Shown here in pieces: positions 1 through 7,364 of a DNA stretch of 64,000 bases. Numbering within the stretch: the first letter of the stretch is position 1; every line of letters begins with the position of its first letter. Made by a program: the position numbers and the translations under genes. Origin of the DNA: Acidimicrobiaceae bacterium. Lineage in GTDB: Bacteria > Actinomycetota > Acidimicrobiia > Acidimicrobiales > Ilumatobacteraceae. The stretch lies in NCBI GenBank assembly GCA_024641005.1, contig JAHEDX010000011.1, forward strand, positions 1 through 64,000, in the 5' to 3' direction. The notes beneath the pieces are model-generated. The model had not been told where the DNA came from, ran no database searches, and saw nothing but the letters and a program-made list of their open reading frames with translations.

Positions 1-1402
1 CCGACCAGGTCGGAGTCAGCGCCACGTGACACTCGACCTTCTGCTCGTCGAGCAAGGCCTCCATCCACGAAAAGCCGTCAGGATTGGTCCAGATCGGGTT
101 GTAGACACGGCTGAAGTAGGTGTCGAGCTTGCCACGGCCCTCGTTGAGGAAGTGCGGCAGCAGGATCGACATCTCGTGGTAGGCGAGCGGGTATTCCTTG
201 GGCCAGCTCATCTCGTTCCAGGTGGTGATCGGCTGACCACCCTTGGGTGGGTGCGGCACGAACTTGTTCCAGCCGTTGCCGGCCGTGCCGCCCTTGGTGG
301 CGACCGAGCCAGTGAGCACGTTGAGGAAGAACAAGCAGCGTGCCACCTGCCACCCGCCCAGGTTGCCGGCGCCGGCCGCTCTCCAGTTGTGGGATGCGAA
401 CTTGGTCGGGTGCTCACCGATGATCTCGGCGATCTCACGGATCGTGTCGGCCTTGACGCCACTCACGTGCTCGGCCCGCTCGGGTGTGTAGTCGGCGTAC
501 TCGTCGAGCAGTGCTTGCTCGAGTGACTCGAACTCGCACGGGAGGTCGGGTCGCGTCTCGCGCAGGTACGTTTCCCAGTTCACCCATCGGCGCACGAAGT
601 CGCGCTGCCAGGTGCCGTTCTCGATCAGCAGGCGAGCGATCGCCAGCAGCATGAACGGTTCGGTGCCCGGCCAGGTGGCCAGCCAGTAGTCGGCCTTGGC
701 GCCCGTGTTGGACAACCGCGGGTCGACACAGATCACGGTCGCTCCCTTGTCTTTCGCCTCCATGATCCGCTGGGCGTGCGGATTGAAGTAGTGGCCCGCC
801 TCGAGATGTGCGGAGATGAGGAAGATCACTTCGGCGTTGGCGAAGTCGCTCGAGGGACGGTCGTGACCCATCCACGACTGGTAGCCGATGCGTGCGTTCG
901 ACGAACAGATGTTGGTGTGGCTGTTGTGACCGTCGACGCCCCAGGCCTTGAGGACCCGCTCGGTGTAGCCGTCCTCGCCGGGCCGGCCGACGTGGTACAT
1001 CACCTCGTTGGTGCGGTTCTCTTGGAGGGCGGTGCGGATCCTCGCTCCGATCTCGTCGAGTGCCTGGTCCCAAGTGATCCGTTCCCAACCGCCGGCGCCT
1101 CTCGCCCCGGTTCGCTTCATCGGGTACAGAATCCGCTCGGGGTCATCGACCTGGTTGAGGGTCGCCGGGCCTTTTGCACAGTTGCGGCCCCGACTGGCCG
1201 GATGCTCGGGGTTGCCCTCGAACTTGCTGATCTCGCCGGTCTCGTTGTCGATGAAGGCGGTCAGGCCACACGCCGCCTCGCAGTTGAAGCAGGTGGTCGG
1301 AACGATGGTGTAGTTGCGTTCTTTGCGTCGTGGCCAGGCCTGGGCGTCGAGCTCGGTCCAGTTGTGCCAACGATCGTGCGGGGGATGGTTCGCAAGTGTC
1401 AT
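1..1402 (-). CDS. Molybdopterin oxidoreductase, large (A) subunit with N-terminal 4Fe-4S motif; C-terminus runs off the window
   Basis: Minus-strand frame open from ATG at 1402 to the window edge (absent from the ORF track because no stop is inside the window). Reads MTLANHPPHDRWHNWTELDAQAWPRRKERNYTIVPTTCFNCEAACGLTAFIDNE..NCAKGPATLNQVDDPERILYPMKR. No twin-arginine signal peptide seen. Confidence 0.88.
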   Translation of the reverse strand, partial: MTLANHPPHDRWHNWTELDAQAWPRRKERNYTIVPTTCFNCEAACGLTAFIDNETGEISKFEGNPEHPASRGRNCAKGPATLNQVDDPERILYPMKRTGARGAGGWERITWDQALDEIGARIRTALQENRTNEVMYHVGRPGEDGYTERVLKAWGVDGHNSHTNICSSNARIGYQSWMGHDRPSSDFANAEVIFLISAHLEAGHYFNPHAQRIMEAKDKGATVICVDPRLSNTGAKADYWLATWPGTEPFMLLAIARLLIENGTWQRDFVRRWVNWETYLRETRPDLPCEFESLEQALLDEYADYTPERAEHVSGVKADTIREIAEIIGEHPTKFASHNWRAAGAGNLGGWQVARCLFFLNVLTGSVATKGGTAGNGWNKFVPHPPKGGQPITTWNEMSWPKEYPLAYHEMSILLPHFLNEGRGKLDTYFSRVYNPIWTNPDGFSWMEALLDEQKVECHVALTPTWS

Positions 1403-1431
1403 TTCGGTTCAACCGTTTCCGTTGCAGGGGA

Positions 1432-2964
1432 TCAGGACAAGGGCACGGACTGCCCGGCGCGTACGTAGGCGTCCTCGTAGGAGAACATGCCGAACAGTGC
1501 TGCGACGCCGGCACACGCGGCCGGCCAAGGGCTGCTCGTGTCGGTCGCGAGGGCGAACACGAGCAGTGCTGCGGGCACCACGATGCCGTTGAGGATGCCA
1601 CCGAACCAGAACTGTGATCCGTACTGACCACGTGTCATTTCGAGGGTGGCGAGTTCGACGTGGCGCGAGCCCTTCGACCACAGTTCGGTCGCGATCAGCA
1701 GTGCCAGCGCACCGAGAGCGGCCAGGAACGCGATCTGGATCGTTCGCGCCTCGGGGATGTCCATGAACAAGTCGAGGATCGAGAACGCGGCGCCACCTGC
1801 GACGACCGCTTGGGCCAAGAGGATCGGCAGCAGCAGCGGCGTCTGCCACAAGTCGCGGCCTTCGCACTGGCCGAACAGGAACGCCGTGTACCCGGCGACC
1901 CCAGCGGCGAGCAGGGCCGTGGGGAGTGCGAGCACCTGGAAGGCGTCGCCGGCGTCGAGGATGCCGAGCAGACCCCAGAGCCCGACCAGCGCGGCGAACG
2001 CTCCCAGGATCCATGCGCCGCGGACCAGCCACGATGTGGTGTTCGACTTGGTGAGGATGTACATGAAGCGGGTCGGCTGTTTGAGGTCGCCGACCAGCAG
2101 CGCCCCGGTGACCGCCACGAACACACCGGCCAGCACCGGTGGCACGATCCCGACCGCTGCCTGGTCGCTACCGTGTCCGAGCACGACGAGCAGGGCTGCC
2201 ATCAGCATCAGACCTGCGGCGATCGCCTTGGTGACCAGGTACCCGGACACCATCGACTTCCATGTCATGTGGTGGGCCGTGGTGTATGCGGTGCGAGCGA
2301 CGACACCCGAACCTGAGTGTTCGGCCATGGTGGCGGTGATGGTCGGGTGGCTCGGCGTGGTGTCCGCCCAGATCAATCCGTCGTTCTTGATGATCGTTCG
2401 GGTCGGGTCGAGCGACGCCTGATCGACGCCGCGATAGAAGACCTTGGGATTGGTGCCCTGCTCTGGGGCCCGAACGGCGGTCTTGTCACGGGCGATGATC
2501 TTCGACACAGCCGAGTCGGGATCATCGAGGTCACCGGTCACGATCGCGTGGGTGGGGCAGACGACGACGCAGGCCGGCTCGAGACCGACTTCGACCCGGT
2601 GGTTGCAGAAGTTGCACTTCTGTGCGGTGTGGGTCTCGGGATTGATGAAGATCGCATCGTATGGGCAGGCGTTCATGCACGCCTTGCAGCCGATGCAGCG
2701 CGAATCATCGAAGTCGACGACACCGTTGGGGGCCCGATGGAGCGCACTGGTCGGACAGATCTTCATGCAGGGGGCGTCGTCGCAGTGGTTGCAGCGCATG
2801 ACCGAGAACGAGCGCCCGGTGTTCGGGAACTCGCCGGTCTCGATGTACTTCAGCCAGGTGCGGTTGACGCCGAGCGGCACGTCATGCTCGCTCTTGCATG
2901 CCACGGTGCAGGCGTGGCACCCGATGCAACTGTCGCTCAGGAGAGCGAAGCCGAGACGTGTCAT
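1432..2964 (-). CDS. Fused 4Fe-4S ferredoxin (B) and NrfD/DmsC-like membrane anchor (C) subunit
   Basis: 510 aa. Four Cys clusters (CIGCHACTVAC, CNHCDDAPCMKIC, CIGCKACMNAC, CNFCNHRVEVGLEPACVVVC) followed by about 8 hydrophobic helices with NrfD-like KQPTRFMYILTKSNTTSWLVRGAW. Confidence 0.88.
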   Translation of the reverse strand: MTRLGFALLSDSCIGCHACTVACKSEHDVPLGVNRTWLKYIETGEFPNTGRSFSVMRCNHCDDAPCMKICPTSALHRAPNGVVDFDDSRCIGCKACMNACPYDAIFINPETHTAQKCNFCNHRVEVGLEPACVVVCPTHAIVTGDLDDPDSAVSKIIARDKTAVRAPEQGTNPKVFYRGVDQASLDPTRTIIKNDGLIWADTTPSHPTITATMAEHSGSGVVARTAYTTAHHMTWKSMVSGYLVTKAIAAGLMLMAALLVVLGHGSDQAAVGIVPPVLAGVFVAVTGALLVGDLKQPTRFMYILTKSNTTSWLVRGAWILGAFAALVGLWGLLGILDAGDAFQVLALPTALLAAGVAGYTAFLFGQCEGRDLWQTPLLLPILLAQAVVAGGAAFSILDLFMDIPEARTIQIAFLAALGALALLIATELWSKGSRHVELATLEMTRGQYGSQFWFGGILNGIVVPAALLVFALATDTSSPWPAACAGVAALFGMFSYEDAYVRAGQSVPLS

Positions 2965-3003
2965 GGTGCCTCCATCATTCGTTGTCGCTCGGCGAACGTC
3001 GCG

Positions 3004-4383
3004 TCAGGCACTCTGAACCGTGACGATCCAGGCGCCGTAGCCGCCCAGGATGTCGCTGACGTCGGCGAACCCGCGCTGTCGCAACAAGCTCGCGGCGACC
3101 GACGATCGATAGCCACCGGCGCAATAGACGACCGTGGGTCGCGTGACGTCGAGTTCGTCGATTCGAGCGGGGAGCTGTCCGACGGGAATCGCGATCGCGC
3201 CCTCGATGATGCCTTCGGCGAGTTCGCCCGGGTTGCGCACGTCGACGATCTGGATGTCATGCATCTCGGCGACCCGTTCGTTGAACCCCTGGGCGGTGAG
3301 GCGTGATCCGATCTGCACATCGTCGCGATGCTGGAACATCACCTTGTACGGGTCGTCGAGGTAACCGATCACTCTGTCGAAGCCGATCCGCGCCAGCCGA
3401 TTCTTGCCTTCGATCTCTTGGCCCGGGTCGACGACGAGCACGATGTCGACGTCGTGGGGGAGGATCGACCCGGCGAACTCCGCGTAGCGACCGGTCAGCC
3501 CGACGTTGATCGCGGCCCTGAGATGTCCGTGGCCGAACTCGTCGGGATCCCGGCCGTCGATGAGCATCGCGCCGCCGGCGACCGCCTCGACCATCTCGAC
3601 ATACGTCATGGCCGTCGGCGCGGCGGTCTCGTCGAGCAATTCGCGGTCCTTGCGATTGAGGATCGCGTCGTACACGAAGTAGCCAGGCGCCGGCGGTTGC
3701 CCTTCGGTGACCAGGCTCATGAACGTCGGCTTGTCGGGTGCCCTGAGCGCGTAGTTGGTCGACTTCTGGTCGCCGATCGTCGACCAGAGTTCGGTCGACA
3801 GGTTCTTGCCGCATGCAGATCCGGCACCGTGGGCGGGGTAGACCTTGGTGGCGTCGGGCAGCGTCATCAACTTGTCGTGCAACGAGTCGTACAGCTGGTC
3901 GGCGAGTTCCTCGCGGGTGAAACCGATCGACGCGAGCAGGTCGGGGCGCCCGACGTCGCCGATGAACAGGGTGTCGCCGGTGAGTACCCCGAACGGCACT
4001 TCGTCGCCGTCGTGTTCGAAGATGACGATGCTCAACGACTCGGGGGTATGGCCGGGGGTCTGACGGAACTCGAGGGTGACCTCGCCCAACGAGTACCGCT
4101 CGCCGTCGTCGACGCCGACCGAATCGAACTCGGTCTCGGCAACGGACGAGTAGACGATCTTCGCTCCGGTGGCCTTGGCGAGTTCGAGATGCCCCGACAG
4201 GAAGTCGGCGTGAAAATGGGTCTCGATGACGAGCTCGATGGTGAGACCCGACTCTGCCGCATCGGAGACGTACTCGGCGACATCGCGCTGTGGGTCGATC
4301 ACGACGGCACGGCCGGTCGTTTCGTCCCCGATCAGGTACGAGGCGTGCGACAGGCACTCCAGGTAATACTGGTTGAACTTCAT
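3004..4383 (-). CDS. MBL-fold hydrolase with two rhodanese domains (CstB-like persulfide dioxygenase/sulfurtransferase)
   Basis: MKFNQYYLECLSHASYLIGDETTGRAVVIDPQRDV; ETHFHADFLSGH metal motif. First rhodanese domain lacks the active-site Cys (VLVVDPGQE); second has CAGGYRS. SD-like AGGGG before ATG 4383. Confidence 0.88.
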   Translation of the reverse strand: MKFNQYYLECLSHASYLIGDETTGRAVVIDPQRDVAEYVSDAAESGLTIELVIETHFHADFLSGHLELAKATGAKIVYSSVAETEFDSVGVDDGERYSLGEVTLEFRQTPGHTPESLSIVIFEHDGDEVPFGVLTGDTLFIGDVGRPDLLASIGFTREELADQLYDSLHDKLMTLPDATKVYPAHGAGSACGKNLSTELWSTIGDQKSTNYALRAPDKPTFMSLVTEGQPPAPGYFVYDAILNRKDRELLDETAAPTAMTYVEMVEAVAGGAMLIDGRDPDEFGHGHLRAAINVGLTGRYAEFAGSILPHDVDIVLVVDPGQEIEGKNRLARIGFDRVIGYLDDPYKVMFQHRDDVQIGSRLTAQGFNERVAEMHDIQIVDVRNPGELAEGIIEGAIAIPVGQLPARIDELDVTRPTVVYCAGGYRSSVAASLLRQRGFADVSDILGGYGAWIVTVQSA

Positions 4384-4407
4384 GTTCCCCTGCTCCATTC
4401 GTTCGAC

Positions 4408-4440
4408 CCGAACTCTATAAGTACGGACAAAGCAGGTCAA
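4408..4440 (-). promoter_or_regulatory. Candidate sigma70-type promoter TTGACC-N17-TAGAGT overlapping an interrupted palindrome CCGTACT-N5-AGTTCGG
   Basis: Minus strand: -35 TTGACC (4435-4440), 17-nt spacer, -10 TAGAGT (4412-4417). Palindrome at 4408-4426 with 6/7 matched arm positions. Confidence 0.5.
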
Positions 4441-4549
4441 GCTGCCGTCGTGGGAATCGAGTGATCACACCGGCGCCGTCGGCGGGCGCGATCTGCGCAT
4501 GCCGGATCGGAGCGGGGTCGGCAGAGCGCCGGCACTAACCTTGACGGAT

Positions 4550-5839
4550 GTGACCTCCAGCGCTGACCTCGTCGCCCGGTATCGCCGGGTGTTGCCTTCC
4601 TTTCTTGCTCCGTACTACGCCGAGCCGATCTCGATCGATCGAGGGTCGGGTGGTTGGGTCTGGGATCTCGAGGGCAATCGCTATCTCGACTTCTTCGGTG
4701 GTGTGCTCACCACGATGATCGGCCACGATCATCCAGCGGTCACCGCTGCGGTTCAGCAGCAGGCGGCCAAGGTGATGCACACGTCGACGCTGTACCTGTC
4801 CGAGCCGATGATCGAGTTCGCCGAGATGGTCGCCGAGGCGTCCGGCATTCCAGACGCCCGGGTCTACTTCACTCCCTCGGGCAGCGAGGCCAACGATGCG
4901 GCGATCCTGTTCGCCACCTCGTACCGCAAGTCGAGCCAGATCCTCGCGATCCGCAACAGCTACCACGGTCGGGTATTCAGCACGCAGGCCGTCACGTCGC
5001 ACTCCTCGTGGCGTTCCACCGCGCTGTCGGGTCTGCAGGTGCAGTTCGTGCAAGGTGGGTATCGCCTGCGCTCGCCCTTCCGTGACCTCGACGACGACGC
5101 GTTCAGCGACGCGTGTGTCGACGACCTCGTGCAGTTGCTCGACATGACGTCCGCCGGCGACGTCGCAGCGATGATCGCCGAGCCGATCCAGGGCGTCGGC
5201 GGCTTCGCGACACCTCCCGACGGCATGTTCGGGCGCTTCGGCAAAGAGCTGTCCAATCGCGGCATCCTGTTCATCTCCGACGAGGTCCAGACCGGCTGGG
5301 GGCGCACGGGGGAGCACTTCTGGGGCTATCAAGCTCACGGCATCGTGCCCGACATGCTGACGTTCGCCAAGGGGGTCGGCAACGGCGTCAGCCTCGCAGG
5401 CGTGGTCGCGCGGGCAGAGATCATGGACACCATCAAGGTGCTCAACTTCTCGACATTCGGTGGCAATCCGCTCTCCGCTGCTGCCGGTATCGCGACGTTG
5501 CGCACCGTCCAGCAAGAGCAGCTGCAGGCCAACGCCAAGGCGATGGGGCAGCGGTTTGCTGCTGCCATGCAGCCGGTGGCCGACGCGACCCCATGGATCG
5601 CCGAGATGCGCGGGCGCGGGCTGATGTGGGCGTTCGAGATCTGTGAACCGGGTGGCATCGAGCCCGACAAGGCCCGTACCGCCGAGTTCCACGAAGCGTG
5701 TAAGCGCCACGGACTGCTCGTCGGCAAGGGCGGGTTGTACGGCAACGTGATCCGTCTGGCTCCGATGCTGAACGTGACCGCCGACGAACTCGACGAGGGC
5801 ATCTCGGCACTTCGGTCGGCGATCTCGGACATCGACTGA
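4550..5839 (+). CDS. Class III PLP-dependent aminotransferase (AGXT2/GabT-like)
   Basis: 446-aa ORF; FTPSGSEANDAAI, FISDEVQTGWGRTGEHFW, DMLTFAKGVGNG. GTG 4550 preferred over 4499 because TAACCT lies 8 nt upstream. Confidence 0.85.
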   Translation: MTSSADLVARYRRVLPSFLAPYYAEPISIDRGSGGWVWDLEGNRYLDFFGGVLTTMIGHDHPAVTAAVQQQAAKVMHTSTLYLSEPMIEFAEMVAEASGIPDARVYFTPSGSEANDAAILFATSYRKSSQILAIRNSYHGRVFSTQAVTSHSSWRSTALSGLQVQFVQGGYRLRSPFRDLDDDAFSDACVDDLVQLLDMTSAGDVAAMIAEPIQGVGGFATPPDGMFGRFGKELSNRGILFISDEVQTGWGRTGEHFWGYQAHGIVPDMLTFAKGVGNGVSLAGVVARAEIMDTIKVLNFSTFGGNPLSAAAGIATLRTVQQEQLQANAKAMGQRFAAAMQPVADATPWIAEMRGRGLMWAFEICEPGGIEPDKARTAEFHEACKRHGLLVGKGGLYGNVIRLAPMLNVTADELDEGISALRSAISDID

Positions 5840-5846
5840 AGTCAAC

Positions 5847-5864
5847 GCGCGCAGGTGTGCGCGC
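5847..5864 (+). terminator. GC-rich hairpin 8 nt after the aminotransferase stop
   Basis: GCGCGCA-GGTG-TGCGCGC, perfect 7-bp stem with 4-nt loop; no U-tract. Confidence 0.45.
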
Positions 5865-5897
5865 TGGCGAGAACGAGTTCGGGTGGGAGTTCTCCGA

Positions 5898-5911
5898 ATT
5901 GTACGTACAAT
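5898..5911. promoter_or_regulatory. Perfect 14-bp palindrome ATTGTACGTACAAT, candidate operator of the rhodanese lipoprotein gene
   Basis: Exact self-complementary sequence 45 bp upstream of ATG 5956; contains TTGTACGTAC, one mismatch from the motif at 4421-4430. Confidence 0.55.
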
Positions 5912-5955
5912 CTGTCTTCAACGGCCACTTCGACGTGACGCACAGGGAGCAGCGC

Positions 5956-6417
5956 ATGAGTATTCAGCATCGAGCACACCGGATCGCCGCCCTCGCTGCG
6001 GTGGGCGCCATCGGTCTGTCGGCCTGCGGGGGAGGTTCTGACGCTGGTCCCGTCCCCGATGACGGTGCGGCGACTACAGATTCGACGGTGGCCTCGCCGG
6101 CCTTCGGTCTGGTCACGCCCCGACAAGCTGCGGAACTGGCCACCGGTGGAACCGTCACGGTGATCGACGTTCGGACACCGGAGGAATACGCCGAGGGGCA
6201 CATCGAAGGCGCCACGATGATCGATTTCTACGCCGACACGTTCGCGTCCGACATCGCCGCTCTCGACCCCGAGGGGACCTATCTCTTGTACTGCCGGTCC
6301 GGCAACCGTTCAGGGCAGACAGCATCGATGATGGAGCAACTCGGATTCCGGCAGGTCTATGACCTCGAGGGCGGCGTGGTCGCCTACGGCGGGCAAGGTC
6401 TGCCCCTCGTTCCCTGA
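5956..6417 (+). CDS. Rhodanese-domain lipoprotein
   Basis: MSIQHRAHRIAALAAVGAIGLSACGGGSDAG lipobox, then rhodanese domain with CRSGNRSG active-site loop; GGGAG SD. Confidence 0.85.
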   Translation: MSIQHRAHRIAALAAVGAIGLSACGGGSDAGPVPDDGAATTDSTVASPAFGLVTPRQAAELATGGTVTVIDVRTPEEYAEGHIEGATMIDFYADTFASDIAALDPEGTYLLYCRSGNRSGQTASMMEQLGFRQVYDLEGGVVAYGGQGLPLVP

Positions 6418-6560
6418 GCCGGCCCGTACCGGCTCGGCCGACGATCTGCACGAGTCGGCAACCTGGATCGCTGGACGTCACGAGTGCGGTCCAACATGGC
6501 GCAGGCTGTGGTGCCCCGGCTGACTGGCCGCCCGGCGCGTCGGGCTGCTACGCAACAGCT

Positions 6561-7340
6561 ATGAGTTTTCGACCGCTGAACGTGCCGCCGGTGGACCATC
6601 ACGGTGAGTGCCGTTACGTCCACGTGATCGGGGCTGCGGTGTTCATCGACGACCGTCCGGCAGAGGACGACTGGTCGACCCACTTCATCGGCATCGTCGA
6701 CGAGCACGCATGGTGGGCGGTCGACGTGCCCCGTGACATCGACCCGAGCTACGGAGCGGCGCTCGATCTACGGGCGTTCCACGCACGGGCGCCCGAGCAT
6801 CAGTGGTTGGCTGCAGGACGTGCCGTGCAGATCGTCGAGTGGGCCCGCACACACCGGTTCTGTGGCCGATGCGGCGAGCCGACCGAGTTGGCCCCCGGAG
6901 AGCGGGCCATGAAGTGCCCGAGATGTGGGTTGCTCTCGTTTCCGCGGATCTCCCCGGCGATGATCACCCTGGTCACGAGGGGAGAACCGGGGCCGGACCA
7001 GGAGGCCCTCTTGGCGCGGGGAGTGCAATGGCAGGTGCCGATGTACTCGTGTCTCGCGGGGTTCGTCGAGCCTGGCGAGTCGTTGGAGGACGCCGTGATC
7101 CGAGAGGTCCGCGAGGAGGTGGCGATCACGGTCCGGCATCCGAAGTATTTCGGGAGCCAGCCCTGGCCGTTCCCCAACAGCCTGATGCTCGGATTCCAGG
7201 CCGAGTACGAGTCGGGCGAGATCGCCTGTGACCCGACAGAGATCATGGATGCCGGCTGGTATCGCCGCGATGATCTTCCGATGATCCCGCCAGGGATCTC
7301 GATCGCTCGCAAGCTGATCGACGCATGGGTCGTCGGATGA
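6561..7340 (+). CDS. nudC: NAD(+) diphosphatase, Nudix family
   Basis: Zinc ribbon FCGRCGEPT..MKCPRCGLLSFPRISPAMI; Nudix box GFVEPGESLEDAVIREVREEV. Confidence 0.9.
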   Translation: MSFRPLNVPPVDHHGECRYVHVIGAAVFIDDRPAEDDWSTHFIGIVDEHAWWAVDVPRDIDPSYGAALDLRAFHARAPEHQWLAAGRAVQIVEWARTHRFCGRCGEPTELAPGERAMKCPRCGLLSFPRISPAMITLVTRGEPGPDQEALLARGVQWQVPMYSCLAGFVEPGESLEDAVIREVREEVAITVRHPKYFGSQPWPFPNSLMLGFQAEYESGEIACDPTEIMDAGWYRRDDLPMIPPGISIARKLIDAWVVG

Positions 7341-7364
7341 GGCCGAACGCCCCGAACGTCCTGC

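Noticed and set aside
26-526. 166-aa plus-strand ORF at the left edge
   Set aside because: Antisense to the molybdopterin oxidoreductase, whose true frame runs off the window edge and is therefore missing from the ORF track.
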